Shown here in pieces: positions 49,183 to 57,292 of a stretch of 64,000 nt of DNA. A model generated the notes under the pieces. That model saw only the letters and a list, made by a program, of their open reading frames with translations. It ran no database searches and had not been told where the DNA came from. Each line of letters opens with the position of its first letter. Position 1 is the stretch's first letter. The position numbers and the translations under genes were made by a program. The DNA is taken from the NCBI RefSeq assembly GCF_008704795.1, contig NZ_CP023690.1, forward strand, positions 3,296,501 to 3,360,500, written 5' to 3'. This DNA is from Streptomyces spectabilis. GTDB taxonomy: Bacteria > Actinomycetota > Actinomycetes > Streptomycetales > Streptomycetaceae.

Positions 49183-49208
49183 GCAGTGGGGCGGGTCGGA
49201 CTCGAAAC
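49183..49208 (-). repeat. Scar of a tRNA 3' end (old attachment site)
   Basis: GCAGTGGGGCGGGT followed by GGACTCGAA matches the acceptor and T-loop part of the tRNA fragment at 50204-50248, with one inserted base and then divergence. It even shares the flanking GCAG. It looks like a decayed att site from an earlier integration at the same tRNA gene. Confidence 0.6.
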
Positions 49209-49314
49209 TAAATCGGTGACGCATCTCACCTGCGACTTTGCCAGGGAGCCGGACATGTCCACCCGATTCGATCCCGCCAAGTCCCCCTCGGTCGAACACC
49301 TAGCCGCGCTCCAA

Positions 49315-49707
49315 GACTCAACCGCAACAGCTGCTGAACTCAGCCCACTTGCGACTACGAAGAGTCGCCGCCCGACAGGAACGTCGTGGCCTGCTTCACG
49401 CGGCAGCGCCCAATATGGCGTGATGGCGACGAAAACGTCCCCGAGGGGGAACCATCCGCGATACGGGGCACGCCCAGCCCGACCGATGACGCCCAACCAA
49501 GGCTCACGCCGACGCGTCTCCACACACGTGACCCCAGGGCGAGTCCGCCTCCGACACGTTGTGAGCAGGGAGGGTTGGTGGCGCATGGATGCGGTTTATG
49601 CGTATTTAGATGGAATGCAGGTATCTCAAGAAGTAAGGGGAAAGCCCCTGCCGACAACATAGAGCCACAGGTCGCAGCCTATGACCCCCGCGCGTGTGGG
49701 CCCCGGC
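49315..49707 (+). repeat. Third copy of the CRISPR leader block with a degenerate repeat
   Basis: Direct repeat, about three-quarters identical by eye, of 35,525-35,900. Shared landmarks are GCAACAGCTGCTGAACTC, GCGACTACGAAGAG, CCAACCAAGGCTCACGC, TCAAGAAGTAAGG and the final AGGTCGC-GCCT. A degenerate CRISPR repeat (ACCCCCGCGCGTGTGGGCCCC) lies at about 49680-49707. No spacers follow. Together with the first copy it brackets the CRISPR-Cas/STAND island. Confidence 0.7.
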
Positions 49708-50203
49708 GGCGGATGGCTTCCCACTAGAACGGGTCGAGTTGGTGGCGCACCCCAGCTACGAGCGCGGCCATGTGACGACCCGGGGCGCCGGCGTCAGCCC
49801 GGTCGAAGGCGCCAGTGACGACTCGCTCGGCCGACTCATCAGGGGAGGCGGTCTGCCAGCCAGGGCCAGCGACGAGCGCTCAGTCAGTGAGCCCCTGCCG
49901 GCGCACGCGGCCATGACCAGATAGATGGCCAGCAGTCAGGCGCGTACATCCCGGACGCCTCCTGGAACGACCGAAGGCGCGGACATTCCGTGCGAGTGAA
50001 GTCAGCCGGAGGAGCCGTGGGACCGTCAACCACGGGTCCCGCAGGCGCCATCCCTAACGCCCCAGGCCAGGAGGAGGCTGAAGGCCCGCCGTGGCCACAA
50101 GGGCGCGCGGTTGCCTCACCGAGTGGAGGCAACCGCCTCACACAGAACATCCCTCTGATCAGCGTTTGCGCAGGTCAGAACGATTTTGCGCGCAGAGCGC
50201 GCA
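49708..50203. other. Intergenic region left of the integrative element
   Basis: About 500 bp without a supported gene; short open frames lack ribosome sites. It may be debris of an earlier element between the two tRNA-end copies. Confidence 0.4.
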
Positions 50204-50248
50204 GTGGGGCGGGTGGGACTCGAACCCACGGCCGACGGATTATGAGTC
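50204..50248 (-). other. Attachment site: 3' half of a tRNA with CAT anticodon
   Basis: Read on the minus strand this is the anticodon loop (CTCATAA), the 3' anticodon stem, variable loop, full T-arm (GTGGG TTCGAGT CCCAC) and acceptor 3' strand (CCGCCCCA) of a tRNA with CAU anticodon, elongator Met or Ile2. The 5' half is absent: the sequence beyond 50248 does not pair with the anticodon stem and has no D-arm. It is therefore the left attachment site of the element whose integrase starts 230 bp to the right. The complete tRNA should lie at the other end, beyond the window. Confidence 0.85.
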
Positions 50249-50419
50249 TCCGAGTGCCTTGATACGTCTAGTGCCGGGCGATGCCTCCCCGTGTCGGGCA
50301 ACTCCGATAAGTGCTGGTCATCGCAAGGGTGGGTACCAGCGCCCACCCCTTGCCATGCCGTCCTATGCCGCTTCATATCGCCCCGTTCCGGGGCGTTCGG
50401 TTGAGCACCGGCTGAGCAA

Positions 50420-50453
50420 GAAGGGCTCCCGACCCGCAGGTCAGGAGCCCTTT
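50420..50453 (-). terminator. Hairpin terminator downstream of the integrase gene
   Basis: AAGGGCTCC and GGAGCCCTT arms with a loop of about 14 bases, 24 bp past the integrase stop, between it and the attachment site. A short T-run follows on the plus side. Confidence 0.65.
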
Positions 50454-50476
50454 CAACACCACGTCCAGGATACCGC

Positions 50477-52060
50477 TCACGTCTCCGCAGGGGCAGCCTC
50501 CGCTTGCGCCCGCCGGGCTCGGGGCACCAGCGCCGCCGCCTTCTCGGCGATCTCCAGGTCGACCTCCTTCAGCAAGGAGGTGTACGTGTCGGACGCGAGC
50601 TTGATGGTGGAGTGCCGCAGCGTCTCCTTGATCGCGTGAAGGTCCCCTCCGCCGGCATGGATGAGCGTCGCCGCGCAGTGCCGGAGATCCCGGAGATTGA
50701 TCGGAGGCAGGTCCGCCCGCTCGGAGATACGCCGGAACTCATCCGACACCTTCTCCGGATGCAGCCACGCCCCGTCGACGTCAACGAACTCCTTTCCCGT
50801 CTCCGCCCAGTCCGGCGTGTCCTTGCCCTCAGACCGCTCCCTCGCCGCCTTCTCATTCCACGCCGCCCTCTCCGCCGCCTTGCGGACGCGGTGCTCACGG
50901 ATCACGGCCACGTTCAGCGAGTCGAGCCCGATCGTCCCGGCCGAGCCATCCGTCTTCGGCTCGTCCTCGAACGGCACCCACCCGTCGACCACGATCTCCT
51001 TGGCGATCGTGATCTCTTGCCCGTCGAGGTCGACGTTCGCCTCGTCCTGCCCGACCCCCTCGCCACGGCGCAGCCCCCGGAAGGCGATCAGGTGGAAGAG
51101 CGCATACAGGCGCGACGACTCCGCCTCATCGAGGAACGCGCCGATCTGGGCAGGCGTCCACACCATGACCGGCGACGGCTTCTCGCCCGTCCTGCGCCAG
51201 TGCTCAACGTGCCGGTCGGTCCACAGCACTGCCTTCGGGCGCTTGCCCGAAGCGAGCTCGACGTGGGAGGCCGGGTTGAAGGTGATGAGCTGCCGCTTGA
51301 TCGCCGCGTTCAGCGCGGTGCGGAGCGTCGATCGGATCCGCTGCTTCGTCGCCGGTCCCGTGATCTCCCGGTATGGGGGCATCGCCGCCAGCTTCTCCCG
51401 CTCCACCGCCAGGCGCGCCGACTCCGCGGCCGGCGGGCGGGAGTTCTTCCCCCACTTACAGCGGGCCTCCTGCTCACGCCGGGCCTGGTTCTCCGCCGCG
51501 ACGACCTCGTTGCGTTCGTCGATCGCGTCGAAGAACTCCTGCGCGTGGCCAACGTTGAAGCGGTCGAGACGGTAGTGCCCGACACCAGGCTTGAGGTGCA
51601 CACGAATGTGGGAACGGTAGCCGTTCGTGGTGGTCGTCTTCGTCTTCTTCGACGCCACCCACGTCTCCAGCCACTCCCCCACGGTCGTCTTGCCGTCGAG
51701 GGGTACGCCGACGCCGAGCTTGCGGGACACCGCGGCGGGCTCGGGTATGTCACCGCGGGTGGTCTGCAGTTCGGCGAGGAGGTCGCCGACGCGGCGCTGC
51801 CCGTCCTCGTCGTCGCCGGGCAGGTCGAGGATCGCGCGGATGCGGTCGAGATCCTTCTGCGCGTCCTTGAGTTCGGCGTAGCCGGTGCGTTGGAACCGTC
51901 TGCGGTTCCCGTCGGCGTCCGGCGGGAGTTCCTGGGACACCCGGGGCCGTCCATGGGACCGCTTGGTCAGCTGCGGGCAGGCCACGCCGAGCCGTTTACC
52001 GTCCGGGCCGCGGCATTCACACCGCTTACTGATACCGCCAGCACGGCGCGTACCGGGCAT
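50477..52060 (-). CDS. int: Tyrosine recombinase integrase
   Basis: 527-residue site-specific recombinase that integrates the element into the tRNA gene. An N-terminal region with a Cys cluster and AP2/SAM-like DNA-binding domains precedes the catalytic domain. Visible catalytic features are Arg in FRGLRRGE near 328, LRDLRHCAATL near 455 (the first His of HxLRH is Arg here), a second His in LRHSTIKLASDTY, and the nucleophile Tyr near 491. ATG 52060 follows GGGGAGG. It reads toward the attachment site 230 bp away, the usual arrangement in actinomycete integrative elements and tRNA-targeting phages. Confidence 0.96.
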   Translation of the reverse strand: MPGTRRAGGISKRCECRGPDGKRLGVACPQLTKRSHGRPRVSQELPPDADGNRRRFQRTGYAELKDAQKDLDRIRAILDLPGDDEDGQRRVGDLLAELQTTRGDIPEPAAVSRKLGVGVPLDGKTTVGEWLETWVASKKTKTTTTNGYRSHIRVHLKPGVGHYRLDRFNVGHAQEFFDAIDERNEVVAAENQARREQEARCKWGKNSRPPAAESARLAVEREKLAAMPPYREITGPATKQRIRSTLRTALNAAIKRQLITFNPASHVELASGKRPKAVLWTDRHVEHWRRTGEKPSPVMVWTPAQIGAFLDEAESSRLYALFHLIAFRGLRRGEGVGQDEANVDLDGQEITIAKEIVVDGWVPFEDEPKTDGSAGTIGLDSLNVAVIREHRVRKAAERAAWNEKAARERSEGKDTPDWAETGKEFVDVDGAWLHPEKVSDEFRRISERADLPPINLRDLRHCAATLIHAGGGDLHAIKETLRHSTIKLASDTYTSLLKEVDLEIAEKAAALVPRARRAQAEAAPAET

Positions 52061-52111
52061 GTTCTTAGCCTCCCCAGTAATGAAGTGCTGCGACTGCCTC
52101 GAATCGGCCCT

Positions 52112-52672
52112 CTACCCTGCCTTCTCGGGTTCAGCAGAACTATCGTCCGGGCCTGGCACCACACGTAGCCGGTTACGAGGGTTGGAGTGGTGCGCGTGAA
52201 GTGTGGGGTACTTCTGGATCCCCTCCAGGAACCCCATCATCCTCTCCTCGGCCATGCGCTCCTCTCGGATTTCTCGCAGCGCCTTCTTCTCCCGTTCGAA
52301 CCGCTCACTGAGTTCGGCGATACCTTCGATCAACACCTCTTCGCGCTTCATGAGACGTGCGATCCGGTGCGCGTGCACCACGTGCATCCACTCGTCAGCC
52401 TGCTTCGCTTTGATATGCGGAAGAGCCGTATCGCCGTAGCTCAGCAGTCCGCACCCCACGATGAAGAGCGCCACCCCTGTAGACACAGCACTCCAGAACG
52501 CGTGGGTGCTTCCGGTCGACAAGGCCAGGACAGCGCACGCTACAGCGAAAACACCGGCGAGGAAGCAACGAACCGAAATGATGGCAAGGTCTGCAGGAAG
52601 CTGCGCCCAACTCCTACCTGTTGGAGGGAAGAGCCCCCAGGACGCGCGGCCTCTATGACGTCCTATGCTCAC
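52112..52672 (-). CDS. Membrane protein with cytoplasmic coiled coil
   Basis: 186 residues, with two hydrophobic helices (about 35-52 and 62-80) followed by a long charged coiled coil (ELSERFEREKKALREIREERMAEE region). The start is GTG 52672, overlapping the upstream XRE gene's stop as GTGA. Function unknown. As part of a regulator-membrane protein pair next to int, it may be an immunity, exclusion or signalling factor of the element. Confidence 0.8.
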   Translation of the reverse strand: MSIGRHRGRASWGLFPPTGRSWAQLPADLAIISVRCFLAGVFAVACAVLALSTGSTHAFWSAVSTGVALFIVGCGLLSYGDTALPHIKAKQADEWMHVVHAHRIARLMKREEVLIEGIAELSERFEREKKALREIREERMAEERMMGFLEGIQKYPTLHAHHSNPRNRLRVVPGPDDSSAEPEKAG

Positions 52673-53103
52673 GCGACCTCGCCTTCGTCGGCACGTCCCC
52701 CTGAAGCAATGTTCTGATCGGTCAGAAGCGCTCGCACCATCGTCTCGAACAGCTCAACCTTCGCAGGGTCCTTGATCCCCAAGTCGGCGGCTGCCTCCCG
52801 CGGCGACACCGCGCGAGGGGGTTGCTCTTCCGCCGCGAAAGCGTCGCGCGAGATCAAGCCGGACAGCACTAGCAGCTCAGGCAGCGGCACTCTCACAGCC
52901 CTCGCGAGAGGCTCCAGATATGCCGGATCCGGCACGGCCTTGCCTGCCAGCATGCGCCCCACCGATGACGGGGACATGCCGGTGTCGCGGGCGAGGGCGG
53001 TCTTACCTCCCCCGCGAGGCGAATCGATGTCGTAGCCAGCTCGGCGAGCGGCTTCGCGGACATATGCAGCGAACTGCTCCGTCCGTTCGTCATGGTCAGG
53101 CAT
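52669..53103 (-). CDS. XRE-family transcriptional regulator (minus arm)
   Basis: 144 residues with an HTH at about 35-57 (TALARDTGMSPSSVGRMLAG). It is a probable repressor governing int or the divergent operon. ATG 53103 has AAGG just upstream. It is divergent from the second XRE gene at 53,254, and the 150 bp between them holds the control region. The downstream membrane protein is coupled to it. Confidence 0.88.
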   Translation of the reverse strand: MPDHDERTEQFAAYVREAARRAGYDIDSPRGGGKTALARDTGMSPSSVGRMLAGKAVPDPAYLEPLARAVRVPLPELLVLSGLISRDAFAAEEQPPRAVSPREAAADLGIKDPAKVELFETMVRALLTDQNIASGGRADEGEVA

Positions 53104-53220
53104 GCCTTACATGCTAGCGCGCAAGTAAGTATCCGCCTACCCCGGCAGCAAGCCCCCCGTTGCTGCCGCAACAGCCAGATACTTGCAGTAGAGGCAGTAT
53201 GGGGCGTATGTTTCCTGCAT

Positions 53221-53239
53221 CGGCAGGCACTACCTGCCG
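53221..53239. promoter_or_regulatory. Perfect inverted repeat, candidate operator
   Basis: CGGCAGG-CACTA-CCTGCCG, 7-bp arms and 5-bp spacer, 15 bp upstream of the XRE start at 53,254. Related half-sites (GGCAGTA, TGCAGTA) occur at about 53,183-53,200. It is the likely binding site of one of the two divergent XRE regulators. Confidence 0.6.
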
Positions 53240-53253
53240 AGCAAGGAGAGTTC

Positions 53254-53496
53254 ATGTCCAGCTACCAGCTACGAAGCGACTCGCTCCTCAAAGCCGCTTC
53301 AGCGCGCGGCGACCGGAGCTGCTACGCCATTTCGAAGCGGACAGGTATCGCGGAGTCCACGCTCTCGCGGTTGCGCCGCGGTGTGGCGAGGCCAGCGACC
53401 GAAACGCTGCTTATCCTCGCCGCCGCCTACGGGCTCAGCATCGACGACCTCATCGACCAGGGTGCCGACGACCAGAGCGAGGAGGGCGCGGCATGA
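53254..53496 (+). CDS. Small XRE-family regulator (plus arm)
   Basis: 80-residue HTH protein (YAISKRTGIAESTLSRLRRGVARP), almost only a DNA-binding domain. ATG 53254 follows AAGGAGAG and a perfect inverted repeat. It is the first gene of the long plus-strand operon and overlaps the excisionase-like gene (ATGA). It probably controls the switch between maintenance and excision or transfer. Confidence 0.88.
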   Translation: MSSYQLRSDSLLKAASARGDRSCYAISKRTGIAESTLSRLRRGVARPATETLLILAAAYGLSIDDLIDQGADDQSEEGAA

Positions 53497-53807
53497 CCCG
53501 GGCCCTAACGGTCGACGAAGTCCTCGCCCTCCCCGCCATGCCCAACGCCTGGCCGGACGGCGCAGGCGCCTGCGGCGGCATCTCCCGCACCACCTGGTAC
53601 TCGCTGATCTCCAGCAACCAAACCCCCGTCCCGGTGATCCGCGTCGGCCGCTGCCTCAAGGTCCGCAGAAGCGACCTCCTGAACTTCCTCGGAATCAAGG
53701 AGTCCGCCGCCGAGGTCGAGTCGGCAACAGGCACCGAAGAAAACGACGACGCCCCGGGAGTCGAGCCCGGGGCGCCAATCGAGCAATCCGCACCTACCGC
53801 AAAGTAA
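53493..53807 (+). CDS. Excisionase-like helix-turn-helix protein
   Basis: 104 residues. The N-terminal about 65 form a winged-helix MerR/excisionase-type domain (GGISRTTWYSLI then VPVIRVGRCLKVRRSDLLNFLG), as in element-encoded Xis proteins that assist integrase in excision. The acidic tail is low complexity. ATG overlaps the preceding stop; GGAGGG site. Confidence 0.82.
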   Translation: MTRALTVDEVLALPAMPNAWPDGAGACGGISRTTWYSLISSNQTPVPVIRVGRCLKVRRSDLLNFLGIKESAAEVESATGTEENDDAPGVEPGAPIEQSAPTAK

Positions 53808-53824
53808 GAGAACGGAACACGCTC

Positions 53825-54082
53825 ATGAGCACAGTATCCGAGACGGCAACGGCGCCGTCGACCCTGCCCGAGCAGAGCATCCGCATCACCCTCGCCGTCG
53901 AGATCATGATCGACCTCGACACCGGCCGCCCCATGCTCCTCGCCAGCACCGACGCCAACGAAGGCGACATCCACGAAGTCACCCCCGACGAGTTCCTCGC
54001 CCTCGCCCACCAGGCCCGCGCCGAGATCGACCGCATGGCCCGCCTCGCCCTCACCCACGCCCGACAGGCGGTGCGGTCATGA
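53825..54082 (+). CDS. Hypothetical protein
   Basis: 85 residues, function unknown. A beta-rich start (SIRITLAVEIMIDLDTGRPML) is followed by an Ala/Arg-rich helix. It lies in the element operon, and its stop overlaps the next ATG (ATGA). Such small proteins are usual in actinomycete plasmids. Confidence 0.75.
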   Translation: MSTVSETATAPSTLPEQSIRITLAVEIMIDLDTGRPMLLASTDANEGDIHEVTPDEFLALAHQARAEIDRMARLALTHARQAVRS

Positions 54083-54528
54083 CCGTCATGGACAACACCA
54101 GGCCTCGCACCTGGGAATTCACCGACGTCGACACCGGCCAGACCCGCACCATCACCTGCACGCCCTGGTGCAACATCAGCCACGCCTCGGACATCGCGCA
54201 CCCCTGCCTGCCGTCAGAGATCTCCTGCATCTCCTACGACCGGGCCAACACCGCCGCACTGCCTGTCGCCTGCGGACACGACGCAGAAGACGTCTACGTG
54301 ATGAGCGCCCTCATCGAGGTCGACCACTTCGACCCCGACCCGGCCCGCCGCGCCCCGCACGCCATCGTCGAGATCGTCCAGGACCACTTCACCGGCGCCC
54401 TCGACCCCGACGGACTCCAGGCCCTCATCGGCCTGTTCGAGCAGCGAGTCGCCGCCCTCCGCATCCGGCACGCCGAACTCGTCACCGCCCGCGCCGAGCA
54501 CCAGCCGCAGAAGGAGGCGCAGGCGTGA
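54079..54528 (+). CDS. Hypothetical protein with CTPWC...H motif
   Basis: 149 residues. The N-terminal CTPWCNISH and later Cys and His (HPCLPSEISC, ACGHD) suggest metal binding. The pattern resembles a Streptomyces family often found in integrative elements (DUF6907-like, from memory). The C-terminal helix LIGLFEQRVAALRIRHAELV is coiled-coil-like. Coupled on both sides. Confidence 0.78.
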   Translation: MTVMDNTRPRTWEFTDVDTGQTRTITCTPWCNISHASDIAHPCLPSEISCISYDRANTAALPVACGHDAEDVYVMSALIEVDHFDPDPARRAPHAIVEIVQDHFTGALDPDGLQALIGLFEQRVAALRIRHAELVTARAEHQPQKEAQA

Positions 54529-54992
54529 GCGACAACACCCAGATTCCCGAGCGCGTCATGAGCGTGACCAACTTCCTCAACGAGGACAGTCCGCTCACCG
54601 CAGCACAGCGCACGCTCACCCTCGACACCGGGCTCGCCGCGCACCGCACTACCCCGATCGAGACCGCACTGCGGGACATCGACTGCGAGTCGGAACACGC
54701 CGATCTGCCGTGGCTCTCCGCCGAGATCGTCGTGCTCGACGACAAGCCGCAGGCATACGGACGCACGACCAACGTGTGGCTGGCCTACGGCGCCGCCGTG
54801 ACAGAGATGCTCCCGGTGCAGGGCCGCGAGGCGCTGGCGGCCATGAGGGAGTTCGCCGACCGGTACGAGGCCTTGCTCGACCTCGCCGACGAGATCGCCA
54901 AGGGCGACTTCGAGGGAGACCCCGAGATCACCCGCCTCGACCAGGAAGCCATGGACCGGCACATCCGGGCCGTCAACGAGGGCCGCGCATGA
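54525..54992 (+). CDS. Hypothetical protein
   Basis: 155 residues from GTG 54525 (GTGA overlap with the previous stop). No recognised family. It is helical with an acidic C-terminal half (ALLDLADEIAKGDFEGDPE). Its stop overlaps the next start. Confidence 0.75.
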   Translation: MSDNTQIPERVMSVTNFLNEDSPLTAAQRTLTLDTGLAAHRTTPIETALRDIDCESEHADLPWLSAEIVVLDDKPQAYGRTTNVWLAYGAAVTEMLPVQGREALAAMREFADRYEALLDLADEIAKGDFEGDPEITRLDQEAMDRHIRAVNEGRA

Positions 54993-55156
54993 GCGCCCCG
55001 TCGGCTCGCCCGGTCCGCTTCGAGGACCCCGCGCGCAACACCGCGTACTGGCAGCGCAGCACGCGCATCGTCGACGCCGCCCCGCCCCTCACCGACGCAC
55101 AGCGCGCGATCATCCGCACCGCGTTCCACCAGCCCACCGAACGGAGGGCGGCGTGA
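54989..55156 (+). CDS. Small hypothetical protein
   Basis: 55 residues, ATG 54989 overlapping the previous stop (ATGA). Basic N-terminus and an Ala-rich helix; no recognised domain. Support comes from coupling on both sides. Confidence 0.65.
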   Translation: MSAPSARPVRFEDPARNTAYWQRSTRIVDAAPPLTDAQRAIIRTAFHQPTERRAA

Positions 55157-55347
55157 ACGACGACAAACCCCGCCCCGACTGCACCCACTGGATCGGCACG
55201 GAGCACCGCCACTGCCGCGAGGGTGACGGCGTCCGCCAGTACCTCACCGGCCCGCGCTGCCCCGCCCACACCCCCGCCGCCCTCGCCTCACGCCCCGAAC
55301 CTCAGCCCGGCCCCGGCTGGCCCATCCACCGCCAGGAGGCGACGTGA
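55153..55347 (+). CDS. Small Cys/His protein
   Basis: 64 residues from GTG 55153, overlapping both neighbours (GTGA). CTHWIGTEHRHC and CPAHTP could form a small zinc site. Function unknown. Confidence 0.68.
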   Translation: MNDDKPRPDCTHWIGTEHRHCREGDGVRQYLTGPRCPAHTPAALASRPEPQPGPGWPIHRQEAT

Positions 55348-56066
55348 CTGCCACGTTCCGCAAGCTCGCCGAGCAGGTCGTCGCTCGCCACGACGATCAC
55401 CTTCTCGACTACGGGCCCGACAAGCAGGCCGACCGCGTCGTCGCCGCCCTGCAACGGCTCAACCGAATCGTCGACCTGACACCCGCCATCGGCACCGACA
55501 TCGACCTCGCCGGCTTCGGCAAGGTTCCCGCGCAGTACGCCTCCGGCAACGACTCCTACTTCCTGCTCTCCGACGCCAGCGAACAGCTCGGCTGGTTCCA
55601 CCCCCGCGCCTGCAAGTGGGCCGAGAAGCGGTTCGCCTGGGCCGTACAGGAGCAGCGCCGCATCGACGAGGAACGCGGAGACGGCCGCCTCGGCTGGGAA
55701 TGCCTGACGGGCCACGTCGACCTCGAGCTGCACCTGTGCGTCGACGACCCGCAGGCCAAGCCCGACGCGGGCGGCCGCCGCTGGTCCGACTCCGGGGACT
55801 GGCTGATCTCCACCGACCGCATCCCGGACCTGCTCGCCTCCAGCCCCTGGGGCAAGGAGTTCATGGACAACTCCATGGACGCGTTCCGGCACGCCGCCCG
55901 CGAGATCTTCGGCGACAAGCTGAAGCAGTCCCCGGTCATCGGCCCCGACGGACAGCCCACCGGCAGCAACGCCTACGACCTGTTCGAACCGCAACTCCCG
56001 AAGGACGAAGCGCTCCGCCGGGCCCGCCGCGGCCCCGCCCTCGACGACGAGGAAGGCCTATCGTGA
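55344..56066 (+). CDS. Hypothetical protein of the integrative element
   Basis: 240 residues from GTG 55344. No family recognised with confidence. It is predicted soluble, Trp/Asp-rich in the middle (FAWAVQEQRR, RRWSDSGDWLIS), with an acidic C-terminus. Coupled in the operon upstream of the replication genes. Confidence 0.78.
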   Translation: MTATFRKLAEQVVARHDDHLLDYGPDKQADRVVAALQRLNRIVDLTPAIGTDIDLAGFGKVPAQYASGNDSYFLLSDASEQLGWFHPRACKWAEKRFAWAVQEQRRIDEERGDGRLGWECLTGHVDLELHLCVDDPQAKPDAGGRRWSDSGDWLISTDRIPDLLASSPWGKEFMDNSMDAFRHAAREIFGDKLKQSPVIGPDGQPTGSNAYDLFEPQLPKDEALRRARRGPALDDEEGLS

Positions 56067-56341
56067 CCGATCGCCGCCCCGGCCAGTGGCCGGTCGAGCA
56101 GCCCGCCAACCTCGACAAGATCGAGAAGGGGTACTCGCTGACGAGTACCCCCGGTGAGGACGAGCTGTACATGCAGCGCGCTGCCGAAAGGGCCCTGCAC
56201 GAGATGGTCATGGACTCCATCCGCCACGACCTCCAGCAGCAGCCCAGCACGCTGTCCGTCCTCAGCGCGGCCCGCCACTGGTGCGAACGCATCACCGCCA
56301 CCGCCGACGAGATCGCCCGCACCAAGCGCCGCACCGCATGA
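56063..56341 (+). CDS. Small hypothetical protein
   Basis: 92 residues from GTG 56063 (GTGA overlap with the previous stop). The C-terminal half is a helix with HWCERITATADEIARTKRR. No known domain. A 90-bp gap follows before the primase. Confidence 0.7.
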   Translation: MTDRRPGQWPVEQPANLDKIEKGYSLTSTPGEDELYMQRAAERALHEMVMDSIRHDLQQQPSTLSVLSAARHWCERITATADEIARTKRRTA

Positions 56342-56431
56342 GCCGCGGGCCGGGCAACGCCATCCCCCCCGCCGCGCCCGGCCCGCACCCCCACGAACCA
56401 CCTACTCCAGCTCGCAGAAGAGAGCACGTTC

Positions 56432-57292
56432 GTGAACGACACCATCGCCTACAACAGACTCGCGGACCTCCTGCGCGACATGGGCGAACCCACGCGGTAC
56501 CAGGGCGGCGCTCTTCGCACCCGAGGTCTCTGCCACGACGGCGACGCCCCGGGCACCGTCGCCATCCGGCCCGGCAACAACGGCAGCGTCGTGATCCACT
56601 GCCACAAGTGCGGCGGCAACGCGGGCTTCCTGGCCGCCATCGGCTGGAGCGAGACCGACCTGTTCGACACGCCCCTCGAGCGGCAGCGCGACCGGCCCGC
56701 CGACGACACGTGGATCCCCTGCCGAGACCGCGACCATAAGAGGGTCGCCCAGTACGTGTACCGCGACGAGAACAGCGCCGTCGTCCACGGCGTCACCCGC
56801 TGCGACCACAAATGCTTCGCCCAGTGGCGGCCGTCGCACGAGACGAAGACCGGCCGACGCTGGAGCCTCAACGACAAGGAGGGCAACCGGCTCGTCCGCA
56901 CCGTGCCCTACCGGCTCCCCGAACTCCTCAAGGCGAAGGAGGCCGACCGGGTCATCTGGATCGCCGAGGGCGAGAAGGACGTCCACGCCCTCGGCGACCA
57001 CGGCCTGCCCGCCACCTGTAACGCGGGCGGCTCGGGCAAGTGGACGGCCGAGCACGCCCGGCACCTCGAAGGCGCCGACGTCACCATCGTCGCCGACCGC
57101 GACGCCAAGGGGCGCGAGCACGCCACCGTCGTCGTCGAAACGCTGCGCGGCCTGGCCCGTTCCGTGTACGTCGTCCAGGCCCGCACCGGCAAGGACGCCG
57201 CCGACCACTTCGCCGCCGGACACAAGGACGCCCAGTTCGTACAGGTGTGGGCGCCCGTCCCCCACCCCAGCGACCCGGCGGTGGCTGCGTGA
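56432..57292 (+). CDS. TOPRIM-domain DNA primase-like protein
   Basis: 286 residues. The N-terminal third has a CHC2-type zinc-finger pattern (GLCHDGD near 33, HCHKCGG near 58). The TOPRIM core is visible as IWIAEGEKD near 180 and TIVADRDAKG near 213. It is expected to make primers for element replication. The start is GTG 56432 after a GAAGAGAG stretch. It overlaps the RecA-like helicase gene (GTGA), a common primase-helicase pair in phages and integrative plasmids. Confidence 0.9.
   Translation: MNDTIAYNRLADLLRDMGEPTRYQGGALRTRGLCHDGDAPGTVAIRPGNNGSVVIHCHKCGGNAGFLAAIGWSETDLFDTPLERQRDRPADDTWIPCRDRDHKRVAQYVYRDENSAVVHGVTRCDHKCFAQWRPSHETKTGRRWSLNDKEGNRLVRTVPYRLPELLKAKEADRVIWIAEGEKDVHALGDHGLPATCNAGGSGKWTAEHARHLEGADVTIVADRDAKGREHATVVVETLRGLARSVYVVQARTGKDAADHFAAGHKDAQFVQVWAPVPHPSDPAVAA

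Noticed and set aside
49386..49727. Small open frame in the third leader copy
   Set aside because: Its counterpart in the first copy is not conserved at the protein level and there is no ribosome site, so the conservation is at the DNA level.
50204..50290. A complete tRNA gene at the left end of the element
   Set aside because: Only the 3' half is present. The sequence beyond 50248 lacks a matching anticodon stem and D-arm.
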